NCBI GenBank assembly: GCA_030762175.1
Contig: CM060846.1
Coordinates: 183,078,041-183,142,040 of the forward strand
Direction: 5' to 3'
DNA: 64,000 bases
DNA from: Metallyticus violacea
Taxonomy: Eukaryota; Arthropoda; Insecta; Mantodea; Metallyticidae
In this document: piece by piece, positions 46,578 through 58,216 of the stretch
Layout: every line of letters starts with the position of its first letter
Numbering within the stretch: position 1 is the first letter of the stretch
Made by a program: the position numbers and the translations under genes
Notes under the pieces: model-generated
Database searches by the model: none
Told to the model about the DNA's origin: nothing
Seen by the model: only the letters and a program-made list of their open reading frames with translations

Positions 46578-46835
46578 TTTATAAAAGCATTAGATTTACA
46601 AGGATATTTATTATGTTTGTGTATAATGAAATAATGTAGAGATAGGTTTAACAGGTTTGAAATAATTTGTAACTTTTACTTATATGTATGTCATTTAGCA
46701 GGTAATTGTAACTTACAAACGGGTTTTGTATACATTGAGGTAAAAGATGTGAGAAAGAGACAGAGATGTATACCTGACGCCTCGTCCGCTGACCACTCCT
46801 TAGACAATGCTGAGAAAAGGGTAAAATATCCTTTT

Positions 46836-47722
46836 GTTAGGTCCCGAAACTTCCGCCCAAGAAATACTTAGAAATTCACAGTTAGAAAGCATATGGCCTT
46901 AACGGGACAGTATTTGAACAAAGTCATATATAGCAATAATTTAAGTGAAAATGGAAATGTCAGAACGGAGACGAAAATGTTCTATTACAGGCAAGCTGGG
47001 GGTACAAGGTATTAATGCAGCCTATACAGGCTCATATTTCCTAAGCAATTACGTGCGTTATCTCTGAGAACATTTGACAATCTACAACTAAGGGAGGAAA
47101 AAGATGTTACTTTAGGAATCAAGATGTAAGGAAAGTGCCGAAATTTATGACATGCTGTTCTTGGAAAATTCAGGCTCGTGGGAAAATATTGTAGATCAGA
47201 AGGGGGAGAACAATTTTAGCCAATGGGCATCGAATTAAAATCAACGAATGAGAAGAATTTAGCGGTACAATAAATATTTTAAGATAGCCAATGGTGAAGA
47301 TATAACTCGGGAATAGGATAATATACGAAGGAATTTAATTTAACGAGAGGCGTGGCGATGTGATAGAAAACTGGAATACAGGATCAGAAGTGGGTTAGTC
47401 ATTCGAAAGCAGGCAGTCTAAATCATTTCTAAAGTCTGTCGAGGAGCAGTCTAAATCCTTCTAAAGCAGTCGAAGGCATTCTAAGCCTTCTAGGTCACCA
47501 TAAGTCACTCGGGGCATTCTAAAGTCAGTCTGAGTCATTCTAAAGTCAGTCGAGGGCAGTCTAAGGACTTCTAAGTCATTCTAAAGTGATTCTGAAGTCA
47601 GTCTAAGTGAGTAGTGTAGTCAGTGACGGGCAATCAGGAAGTAACCCTCCCCACCAATATTTTTTATGTGTGAATAAAATATTTGAACAGGTCAACCTGG
47701 TGTATTTTTTGGGCAACACAGG
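46836..47722 (+). repeat. Possible solo LTR, decayed
   Basis: The segment begins TGTTAGGTCCCGAAAC and ends TTTTTTGGGCAACACA, giving a TGTT...AACA inverted end. An AATAAA lies at 47673-47678, about 45 bp before the end. No duplication of the flanks and no second LTR or primer-binding site can be shown. Coding sequence after it is mariner, not gag/pol. This is an inference from ends and poly(A) signal only. Confidence 0.22.
47398..47625. repeat. Degenerate minisatellite, unit about 16-22 bp
   Basis: Variants of CATTCTAAAGTCAGTC(GAGG) recur about a dozen times (CAGTCTAAATC, TTCTAAAGTCAGTC, CATTCTAAGCC). Spacing varies, so the array has been rearranged by indels. It lies in the possible LTR. Confidence 0.85.
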
Positions 47723-47872
47723 TCTTGTTCGTGTGGATCTACACTGATCCACGAAACACTCCACTGAACTCTGAGACCAACTTCAACAGAATTGGAGCAG
47801 ACGTCATCAGTGAGCAGCCGGGAAACATCGAGACCACGACCAGCAGTCAACAACATACGCCCACACCATCCC

Positions 47873-48297
47873 CCATCAACTGCTACAGAGAAAAGGCGAG
47901 GAAAGCTGAGTGGTGGTGTGCACCTTCTTCATGATAATGCGCATGTACACACATCTCTTGTTGCAAAGGAAGCTGTGAAGAAATGGACTTGAAGGAGATC
48001 GACCACCCACCCTACAGCCCAGATATAGTCCCAGTGACTATTTGCTCTTCTCTAAACTCAAGAAGGACCTTCGAGGAAGAAAATTTAAGTGTGACGAATA
48101 AATGATGGGTGCTGTGTATGCCCATTTTGCAGACAAAATTTCTGACCATTTCTTTTGGAGGGGGAGTTGAAATGTTAATTGAAAGAAGTGAGAAGTGTAT
48201 TGCAATAAAGGGCAAATATATTGAAAAGTGAAATATATTTTTTGTCTTTATCAGACCTAGAAAATGGTTAGGCCAGAAACTTACAGAGCTACCCTCA
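47873..48297 (+). pseudogene. mariner transposase C-terminal part with 3' terminal repeat
   Basis: Plus-strand frames give EKRRGKLSGGVHLLHDNAHV (second catalytic Asp in HDN) and SLVAKEAVKKW, then a stop. In another frame comes EIDHPPYSPDIVP, where the third Asp is expected (PPYSPDLAPSD in the family); the AP-SD part is disrupted by a small deletion. The element ends CCTAGAAAATGG...CTACCCTCA followed by TA at 48298-48299. This matches the end of the mariner at 11317. The N-terminal half and 5' terminal repeat are missing. The sequence before 47873 is not mariner. Confidence 0.85.
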
Positions 48298-48299
48298 TA

Positions 48300-49375
48300 C
48301 TTAAGAAAAACATGCGGAGAAAAGTAAAGTAAAATGGGATTTAATTTTGAAATCTCTGAGAGGTGTTTACTGCATAAGGATCTAAATCGAAAACACACTC
48401 TTGGCTAAAGAACTATAACAATCATTTAAATAATATAACAGTACATTTCTTCTGTGTTTATGCTTTAGAGTATTGTATTCTACTAAATTTTATATAAAAT
48501 TTTCTTCTCCTCATTAGCTTTTGTATTGCAACACTAAAAAAGTAAGCAATTTCATTTTCAGCGGTTCTATTGTTTCAGTATTGTTCTGTGGAGTTACATC
48601 ATGACATATATTTTTGTATTATATATTTTGTGTTTATTTATTTTACTTTTCTTGCTCTGTGCAATAGTAGCTCCAACATAAATGATGTTACTAAATGGTC
48701 ACTTAATTTAAGACGTAGTAATTAACACAGAATATATAGTCTTAATAAATATGTGCTTTGCTTGAAATTTTCGAAGAAGGTAAAGGTACGGCGGTTCTTT
48801 GATGATATAAGATTTGTAATCTGTAACTTATATTTTCACATTCTATTGTGAATAGTTCAGTTCTTGCTCCTTAAGCAAGCTATAGTTTCCCATTGAGGAG
48901 CGCCGAAAGAAACAAACTTTTGTTAATAACAAAAGTGGAATTTTTTAAATTATTCAATGCCTCAAAAATGTAAGATGCTCTTGTATCTAGAGTGGAAACC
49001 ATGAATTTTTTGTATCACAACACTTAATGTAGAGCGATCCAATGAACTGTGAAAACCAATTTGCGATGTTTTGCCTATAGGCGCTCGTTATCGTCTGCGG
49101 GCATCATAGAGTGGCGCTGACACAACAACACAACTATTTTAAAAGCTGTTGCCTACCAACTTCGTGAAACTGGTCAAGCATTTTTGGTACCTTTTTAAAA
49201 CCTCTTTCACTCGTAGTTTTGCATGTACGTTCGGTAATACTGGCTATTTCCTAGCGGATCTTTTGTTCCATTTCATTCAGGATATGTAGCTTTCTTTTGT
49301 ATAAGGTATTTTAAATATACCTAGAAATAAAAATCTCGAGGTATCAGATAGAAGAACAGAGGGGGTTACAAATCC
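48300..49375. other. No recognised gene
   Basis: AT-rich. The minus-strand open frame at 48012-48398 (128 codons) is mostly antisense to the mariner remnant. Confidence 0.5.
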
Positions 49376-49720
49376 TTACTGATAACTGTCATTCTGAAAC
49401 AATCTTAGAATTTCTTTCATCGAAATATTCTCTGTATGAGCTGTGGCAGAATCTTGTTGGAAAAAGGCCAACTCACGCTCCCCATCGATTAATTTTCTTT
49501 TTTCTTTTTTTAAAAAAAAAGAGGCGAAATTTGTATTCACGTATGGCACAGTTATTTTATATGGTTTCAACTTTAACGATCCAGTAGCTCTTTGCACAGA
49601 GCTATAAGAAATGTCTGTTTGTTTTGAAAGATGTCTTAAGCTGTTTCTTGGAGGAATTCCTCAAAAGATATCCGTTGTCATCTAAAGTTTCCTAGATAAG
49701 AATCTGCGCTATCTGTTTCA
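49376..49720 (-). pseudogene. IS630/Tc1/mariner-type transposase, internally deleted
   Basis: Minus strand: RNSSKKQLKTSFKTNRHF-like text (about 49720-49610) is a decayed helix-turn-helix. SVQRATGSLKLKPYKITV, across a frame change, is the end of that DNA-binding domain. It is followed closely by LAFFQQDSATAHTENISMKE, which is the catalytic-core block with the second Asp (QQD.A.H). In intact relatives more than 100 residues, including the first catalytic Asp, separate these two. Here they are about 30 residues apart, so an internal deletion occurred. The frame ends soon after (RLFQNDSYQ). It is a different family from the two mariner copies. Confidence 0.65.
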
Positions 49721-51071
49721 TTTCTTGGAACACTATCCGTGGCTTGAAATTTATTGTAAATGTTATGGTTTATTGTATAGCCTGACTTTAAATCGTCTTC
49801 GAACTAGCCGAGTTGACTGAGTTAAAACACAAGAATCATAAATCAATACACTTTGTGAAGTAGAAAGTATATATTAGGTCAAAATTCACTCACAGAATAA
49901 GTACAGAACAAGGAACATCACTCTAATAACTGAATTGAATGAAGACTATTAGATCCACACTCACAGCTAGAAGCTAACGTCACCTTGTACTTGTCAAGGA
50001 AAGGAACAACGTGTGCACATGCTAATGGAAAATCACCGTAACGATTCATACTTCATTGCATCGTTTGGTAGATACTGTTTTACGGAATTAATACTGCTTT
50101 AATATGCTCTGGTGCAACAAAAAATACATGCTATGCACTACAAAGTTTAATTATATTCTGAATGTTGGCAATGATGGTTATAATAATATGAAAAAAGAGA
50201 GAAAAGAAAGTAGTTACCAGTTGGGAAGCATACACTTTATTATCTCCAGGAATCGTGATTCTGATCTCTGAAGTTTTATGGTTTGCCTTCCAAAGCTTTT
50301 ATTAGACCCAGAAAGTTAGACAGATGCTGAACACCATTGCATTGGAAATAATTTTACGTTCATCTCGGCTAATTGAATTATACTGAAATTAAGCAACGTC
50401 AGTAGCATGTGAATAGCAAAACTGCGAAATATATAATTGTTGATGTAAATGCTCAAGTACAGGCCTTAATTTCGTTGGGCTTACACCATGCAGCATTGGC
50501 GCATTTCAGCGGTAGCGTCAGCAGTTGCTGGAAAGAAAGGTTTTTAATCCACGGAAATCAGCCAACTCCATGAAAAATTTACAATGCACTACCCGTTTCC
50601 GCTAACTTTACCGCGGAACATGAATTCACCAGTGTAGTTGTTTACAAGAAAACTAGGAAGCGAGACGAGTGGTGAGCTCGAAAGAATGATATAGTTGCGT
50701 CACAAAAATAGTGTGTAGCCTGAATAGTATTACGGAAATAAGATGTACATAATTAATTAATTTGTACTGAACAATAAACTACCAAACAATTAAATTATAT
50801 TACATTTTCTTATTGGTTGTTTAACGCACGAATGATACAACAGTCATAATCAAATGCTTTAATTCAAAAAGCTATCTCTGCTTAGGGATACAGTATGACG
50901 GAGGCAGTTGATTTCTAATTTTGCCACCGGTAAAATAAACTGAAAGAGGCAATAATCAGAATTTAAAGGTGTGGCCCCGTTCGAGTGAAGTCCATGCACA
51001 GCATACTCGATTGCTCTGCCTGAACTAGGGTACGCAGTGCATGGACTTTTCTTAATGGGGATAACTTTTTG
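49721..51071. other. No recognised gene
   Basis: AT-rich, without repeat heads or meaningful frames. Confidence 0.5.
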
Positions 51072-51114
51072 AATAATAATAATAATAATAATAATGATAA
51101 TAATGATGATGATG

Positions 51115-51155
<41 letters not shown>

Positions 51156-51161
51156 TACAAC

Positions 51162-51193
<32 letters not shown>
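51072..51193. repeat. (AAT)n microsatellite with GAT and CAA variants
   Basis: About 40 triplets with a short GAT block near 51104-51113 and a TTACAAC interruption near 51155. Asparagine-run and tyrosine-run open frames across it on the two strands are artefacts. Confidence 0.97.
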
Positions 51194-51195
<2 letters not shown>

Positions 51196-51197
51196 GT

Positions 51198-51440
51198 GAT
51201 GGTGCTGTGGCGAAGATGTTAGGAAGCTTGCCTGTCTTCGAGGCGGCACGGTTCAATCCCAATGGACGTTAAGTTAGATTTGTGGCGGGCGAAGCGGCAC
51301 TTGGGTACGTTTCCTCCGAATACTAACTTTTTCCCTGGCACTGATTCCACTATTGCTCCATCATCTTCATCTTCATCTCCATCTTTATCTTCGTCATCTA
51401 ACGTAATGTAGTCTAGGTGCACGTGTTGTAACTGGAATAT
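51198..51440 (+). repeat. SINE-D, tRNA-like head next to the AAT array
   Basis: GGTGCTGTGGCGAAGATGTT has box A TGTGGCGAAGATGTTAGG, and CGGTTCAATCCC is a good box B about 45 bp on. The body reads TTGTGGCGGGCGAAGCGGC and GGGTACGTTTCCTCCGAATA. The downstream limit is uncertain. A TCATCTTCATCTTCATC tract lies near 51360. Confidence 0.5.
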
Positions 51441-51479
51441 GCTAACCTCTATCATCCATGTGTGGAACCGCAATGCCAA

Positions 51480-54400
51480 ACAGAGAAGTGAACTGAGGTT
51501 GGATTCACTCTTATATATGTTTACCTTAAAGAAGAAAATTAACGGCGAAGTTTTCCATTTTTATATGCCTATTCAGTTGTGTGTTTCAGGGTTTTTAAAC
51601 ATTTTGACCTCTTAATGAACAAGCGAGATGGATGAATTTGTCCACTTTTTCTGAAAACAATTTCTCGTATACAGTTTTTGTTTGTTAAGGGAGACTGCAC
51701 ATAAGTTTACATAAATTATATGGCATTAGGATTACTCTTTGTTCCCGTATGTACATCATAAGTAAATTTCGGAAAGTGCCAAATGTACCTAAATTAAAAA
51801 AAAAAACATGAAACGAAGAAGAGAACCCATTAAGGAAATTTGAATGGCATTGCTATTTATTGTAAATTTGCTTTAATAATCTTTCCTGTACCAATTGAAA
51901 TCTATGGCTCTGCAGTAAGGCATTCCTTTTTCAAATGGAACTCTTGTGAGTGATGCTTCATTTAATCAGCAGGTATAACAATTTTTGGAAAATGGGCATG
52001 AACACTTTCAGCCTTAATTGTTCAGCTTGCAACTGAAATCATTATATTAAATAATTTGTTATTTAATCTGTTGACATTTCGGAAATGAGGAGTCTTCGCC
52101 GGCTGCTAATACTAGTACGCCAGCAGAGGGCTGTCGAAATGATGATCTTGTATTATCAGCTCTGATTTTCTGGCATTATTATTTTCTGCACTATTATGGA
52201 CATTTCACGTGAAATTTAAACGTTTCCTTCACACTTTTAGCAAGTCAGTCATTGGTTATAAACTCATATCGAAGAAAGCCAATGATAAACATAGAAATAG
52301 CCTTGTTCAGGACACCCACGTTGGCTTATTTCTTCTGAAATGGATTTTATACTATTTCTTCGACGAGATTAATGCAATAAATCAAAATATTATAATTACG
52401 TAAAATATTTTTGTTTAAATTGAACTATGGAAACATGGTTATGAACATACATGTTAAGCAAGTTATTTAAGAAACTGATACTTAACTGTTCATTTTAGAG
52501 CATTGTGCTTTGGTTAAACTTCCTCCTAGTATTGCATATTTTTCTAGAGATTTAATCATTGCACAGCTTGGTGACTCACCCACTACCGTAATGATCATTA
52601 AGAAGTACAATTAGATAGAACTCGGATCCAGAGTGTTTTACCCGTGTGAAAGCAAACTTTTATTGATTAAGGACATTTTATCATTGCAATAGAAAATATT
52701 TGCTCGGTACTTTCAGGCAAAAAGACATTGGCAGTTCGAGGCAAAGTGAAGTCAACTTAATATTGCTAGCTGACACTAAGCTTGATTTTCAGTAGCCAGC
52801 AAGTTTTGGAGTACGTTTCAGAAAACATAATTTACTGTGGAGAACTAACACATTGGCTAGAGATGCCCTCTTTGTATGTTCACCTGTCTGCCTAAAGAAT
52901 TAAATGTAATAATTATTATCTCAACTTTCTTAAGACAACTTTGCTGCTACAGATGGACCTATACAAGTTGATATAAAGGCAGGAAGCTGGCTAATAAGTA
53001 GTATTTGCCACTTTAGTGCACAAGATCTCATGTGAACTGAATTCATGACTTATGATTGTTAATATACTTCAATAATCAGTTCCGGTGTGCATCCTTATGT
53101 AGCCATACCAAATCGCATCCTGGAATGTGATATTAAAACGCTAGTACATTTAGATGACACATTCCTTTATCAAGATGTTCCTCTCAGAGGGTGGTTTTCT
53201 TCAGCTAAAACCTAGATAAGCATTACATGAAGAATTAAATGTCCCAGAGCCGTCTGAGATTCTCTACAACGTAAATTGCTGTACTTGTTATTCCTCATTC
53301 ATTTTCAAACATATTAACTAGAACAATCTCAAACTACGATTGAACCGCATTCCCTTAGAGCCTGGGAGTACCCCTTATTTATAGAACGCAACGTCACGTA
53401 TTGCTGTATGTGGTGATCATATGCCCTTTTGCAGTCCGTGCGCTGAACGATTTTTATTACATTGTGATAAAAATCGTTGACTTGTGTGAGTCATTGACAT
53501 GGGCTTAAGTTCGTTTTAAGCATTTTTGTTTTAGACTAGTGTTGCTTGAATGCATATTGTGCAAAATTTGCCTATCCATTTAAAAATATGATTTGTTTCG
53601 TGCATTTGTTAAGACTTCAACCAATATTATATTTTCCACTTTTTCCACATTTTTTGAGGACCTGAGTTTTTTAAAAAAAAAGTCTTTCTGCAAAATTATA
53701 CAAATAGTTGTATACATCTATAAAGATCCATGGTAAAATTATGCAGTTTCTAGTAAATAAACCTGTTCATTCCATTTCATACTTTTAACATCATTATGAT
53801 TTTATTTCCCATATCTCTTGCTAGTCACATTCCTTACAAATGCAATTTTTGACATAGCCAGTTACACGGGAGAGTTACAGTTTAGAGAAATTTTCCGCAA
53901 TTCAAAACAAAGAATGACGGATAGATTTATATACTTTAATTTCCCCGTCTAACATTATCTAAAAATATTTCATTATTTATGATTACCATTTCATCTTCCT
54001 GGGGATGAAGGCAAGTTGGCTTTCTATTTGCACTGCATAAGACACTCGCCAACGTGTAAAAATTTTTGAAATGATAAACTCAACTTATATTTTAAATTTT
54101 ATAACATAAGCAAATTAAGTATTTTCAAATGTTTACATGTAGTACATAAAATGCCGGTTTTCTTTACATAATTATCGAAAAAAGTCCAATTTCTAACTAA
54201 TCACAGAAACTTAAGCAATTCACGTAAAAATGTATATTTATTGCTCTGACTTGTAATTTATAGTCTTAAAAACATGGTACGACCTCACAGAGCCTGAATT
54301 ATATTAAACTATCATATAAATATCCGCTGCTCTGAAAGTCTATAGCAAGTGCATATTATTTTGTTAATTAGAATTACACGAGCCAGTGTTCCATACCTCT

Positions 54401-54560
54401 GAGTTGTGTTCATACACTGAAAACAGTATATTAAGTAGAGATAACTTAGTTGTATTAATTTCTAGTGGTTTGAGATTGTGGTGGGTGTCAGAGTTTAAAT
54501 TATATTAGCCCTTCAGCATGGCTGAAGTACCAAAAATTTATTTTCTGCCCCTATCAACAT
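51480..54560. other. No recognised gene
   Basis: AT-rich, with no supportable element. A GC-richer tract with CTTCGCCGGCTGCTAATACT near 52095 is isolated. Confidence 0.5.
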
Positions 54561-54650
54561 TATTCATCAATTTTAACAATGTCGTACGTAAAAGGATTAT
54601 CCAGTTATCCTTTGAAGCAATGAGATGAAGAATTTAAGTGTATTTTAAGT

Positions 54651-54991
54651 TCAGATGAACACGTTCTATACTGCCAACCATTTGGAAAAGCAATAAAGGC
54701 TGATCAGCAGTTTCAAGCTACACAGCATATAGCTTGCTACAAACACGTTGCTGTAGTTTTGCACAGGGGAAAATTAGTAATCCACTTCCAGGTTCTTCTG
54801 TGAGCCTTCAAAATTTTCAGTTTACTGTGCATATTTGTGTAGGCCGTTTGTACCAGCGGGCAAACACCTTTATGATACAAACAATTCCATTTTACGGGTA
54901 TTTTTTAGCAAATATTCAGATATTTCCACTCCTGAGAGGTAACATTTATAAAAAAAATCTTACGAAGTGTTATGAAGAAACTCTAAAATAA
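54651..54991 (+). pseudogene. hAT-like / CGGBP1-like zinc-finger protein fragment
   Basis: First frame (54651-54760): SDEHVLYCQPFGKAIKADQQ then FQATQHIACYKHVAVV. This is the N-terminal C2H2-like finger of hAT-related 'SCAN/BED-less' proteins, with CxxC-H-(x5)-H spacing, but the second Cys is replaced by Phe. After a frame change (about 54770-54991) comes SVSLQNFQF, then IPFYGYFLANIQIFPLLRGN and IYKKNLTKCYEETLK. These correspond to the conserved 'P...fl.k......p..stlRknyv...yeetl..ir' block of those proteins. The order and the short linker agree with the family. The reading frame is broken and the C-terminal DDE or DUF659 part is absent, so it is a dead fragment. The family is recalled, not searched. 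Confidence 0.6.
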
Positions 54992-55140
54992 ATCCGTTTC
55001 TTTATGAAAATGGAAAAAAAAAATGGGTTTGCTTAGTTTAGCTTTTGGCAAACTGCGTGTCATGCGTGACGCATGGCAGAGGCTCAGCAAGAATAAACCA
55101 ACTCCAGTGCATGTGGTCCTGGCCTAGCCTACTGCTGCAA

Positions 55141-55411
55141 CTTTTTTTGGAATAGTGTTTAACGCCCGTTTTTACTACTCACAGGAGAACACTGATAATT
55201 CATGAGATGAAATTATATTTTGAGAAAGGATATATTTAAGGAAGTAAACGTTCCAGGCCTAAGATTAGGGTACCTCTCCGGCATTTGCCATTTATGAGGA
55301 CTGAGGAAAACCTGGAAAAAACCTCAGTCTAGGATGACGGCCCTGGCGGGATTCGAACCCCAGTCCTCCCGCTTATGAGTCCGTATACTAACGACTTGGG
55401 CCACCCGTGGC
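55141..55411 (-). repeat. SINE-A, full length, moderately diverged
   Basis: Minus strand: head AGCCACGGGTGGCCCAAGTC, box A TGGCCCAAGTCGTTAGTATA, box B GGGTTCGAATCCCG, then the usual body and tail AACGGGCGTTAAACACTATT with a short A run. GCTGCAAC (left) and GCTGTAAC (right) may be a short target duplication. The open frame at 55329-55520 is a chance frame. Confidence 0.93.
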
Positions 55412-58167
55412 TGTAACCACATCCCCCCTTTATGCATATATGGTGGGTAGCGTTTTGTGTGCCGTCATCTAAGATGAAATTCTGCCGACGCTGGCTTAGA
55501 TGAACTTTAAATTCTACCAATAGAAATATGTTGGGAATATCACTGTTGGGATATTCAGAACTTTGTTTTAAGTGGTTTCTCTAGATTACTTAAGGGAATG
55601 CTGGGATGATTACTAATTCCCCTGCCCCTCATTACCTCTCAGGTAATTTCCTTGTTCATCATTTCAGAGGAGAAGGTATGGCGACGTGGTTGGCGGCGAG
55701 CGGTGAACATGGTGGAATTTGCTCAACGGAAAACTATGCTAACATCTGGTGTGACAGTAGTCCATCCGAGGAACTCGAGCTCCTTGGAGGGAGAGCCTCC
55801 GCTAACATACTAACAGATACAAATGTGGAACAGTTAGGGACTCCATCTGCATGCCATAACTGCCACCCAAAAATGTGCCTCCCTTTTTATCCCTCAAATA
55901 GTATCTTTGTATCTTCAAATAGAGCTTCGGAAGTTCAGTAAGGTACAATAGGCCCTTGTTGTGCTTCCATGTCTGAGATCCTCTTCCATTTCACCCAAAC
56001 AAACTCATCAAATTAAAATTGATAAATCGATAACATTGTGAATACTTTACATAATAATTATGTGGGTTAAAAACACATTTCGTACATTTTCCTGTATAGC
56101 TTGTTCCTTGAAGGAAAAATGGCCCGTGTTCATAAACATATTCAAATTTTAATTGAATTATCTTCAACACGTGAAATGCCTAAAATAAATTATGGATTCA
56201 CTAGATATCAGCCAAGCGTTTTCGGAAATCAATTTGATTTAGTTTCGTGAAATCATCGACGCCAAAACTGCTTCAAATGTTTAATACTAAAAGACTAGGC
56301 CACCTGGTGTTACAGCGCTACCGAGTAGTTTAAACATTATTCACTTATTTCTCTAATTTTCAAAAACATTTATTGGCGTTGAATGACGTAATTTGACTTA
56401 GATACAAATATGTACTTAAAACGGCAGCTTCTTCGCAAATGTCTGTACCATTAACAGGAGATTACGATAAAGTCGCAATTGTTTTTCACAACTTTGCCAC
56501 ATATATAGTAACATTACCTCCAAGTCAGGTGTAAGAAACTGCTTATACATTAGAGAAGGTAGAAGTTGTTTCATAGTTTTATTAATGAAACCCCATAGCA
56601 TGTAGATTTCTATAATGGTTATAATTATAACCTTCGAATTACAATTTTGTGGTTAGCTTAGCGCCATGAATTTATGTTGCAAAAAAGCCAGTTGAAATCA
56701 GTGGACATCACGTATGTGACAACAAGGAACGGCGAGTGAACATGATACAGCTTACGCAATCTCCAAAAGCAGAATCTACCGGCTAAGCTAATGAGCGGGA
56801 TGGAAGGGGGACCCACAATTTACATTTACATTGCGAAGCTAAGATTACGACACGACTGCTCGTCCTCATTCCACCCCGTCCCGCCCCTCCCGGCCTCACC
56901 CTCAACATCCCACTTCCAAACGGGCGGGACACGGTCGCATATTTAACAAAAACACCCTTAAGCTCTAGGGAGTGTTACAGTAGGATTTATTGACTGCGTA
57001 TGTACAACCATTACATTTCCAAAAGCAAGGCAAATCAGCGTTCGTTCCGTCTTTCCTTCCTTACTTATTTCCAGTCCCCTTCTAGCATGCATCTTCCTGT
57101 CCTTTGCTTATATCGTTTCTTCTTTTTTCATGCCCTCTCCATCTATGCATTTGTTTCTCTCGTTTCTTCACTTGGGCGGGAATGTTCAGATCTTCTGTGT
57201 TAAGCTTCCTTTGCCACAGTGGCGTAAGCCTCAATCACTTGCATATTTTGCCATACTCGAGAGCAAATCGGACGTTGGCTTCAAATGTCAATTACTAAGA
57301 GTTCTTTTTGAAAATAATCGACATCAACTGTTATGCAAATAAGGACGAACTTCATTATAGTTTCTAATGCTTTCAGAACGAGGAAAACCTGAACGATAAT
57401 TTTCTCACCTGGCGGTTAATAACAAACCAGAATAACAGCTGAAGTGTCTGTTTAAAATAACGGAAAGCTGTGATTCTATGAAGCATGACAACAAGTTTCT
57501 TTGTTCTAGCTTCCTAGCTGCATCTGTAGCATAACATAGAAACTAGCAATGTCGCAACAATGTGTACGCCACTGTTCCTCTTCAGCCGCACTTCCCTTAA
57601 TTCCTCTCTTACAAGGGCCAATCTTCGAAAAATACACTCTTCCACTTAAATTTCCTTTTTAATTAATAATTTTTGTAATGAATAGGCTCGCAGCTACTCT
57701 ATTTCACCAAGGCAAAGACAGTGCACAACTTTGTTCGAAGATCTTGTCGTCTCTGGTTAAATTTCGAGATAAATTCCAGCTTAAAAGTTTCCACGAGAAT
57801 CCGCAAAACAACATGGCCTTCTATCTCTACCTCTCTTTCACACACATAAACACAAGAACTTTTCTCTCTATCTCTGGTTTTCCCGTTATTAAACATTTTA
57901 TAACTTTCCATTAACAAATTTGTTTTATGATATGTTCTTAAACACTTGCGTTTCTATAGAAAAAACAATAAAGATAATTCCTTCGCTGTCTACTTGTTTT
58001 CGCTTTCATTTTACTCACCTTATCACGTCTTTTGTGGACTTCTTATCACTTTCGCACCCCTCAAGAGGACCTTAATTTCCATACCACCACAGAAATATGC
58101 TATTCACACATGTGTCACAAAAAGATTGTAAAATGCCTTCTTTTGTAATCGTTCCATACATTAAGAC

Positions 58168-58216
58168 ATTGTCAATTGTCATTGACAATTAATAAACATT
58201 TTACTAAATGTTTATT
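58168..58216. repeat. Two adjacent small inverted repeats
   Basis: ATTGTCAA (58168-58175) pairs with TTGACAAT (58182-58189) over a 6-base loop. AATAAACATT (58191-58200) pairs with AATGTTTATT (58207-58216) over a 6-base loop. Both are perfect, but such short AT-rich stems are common by chance. Confidence 0.7.

Noticed and set aside
48012..48398. 128-codon minus-strand open frame
   Set aside because: Antisense to the second mariner remnant and its 3' terminus.
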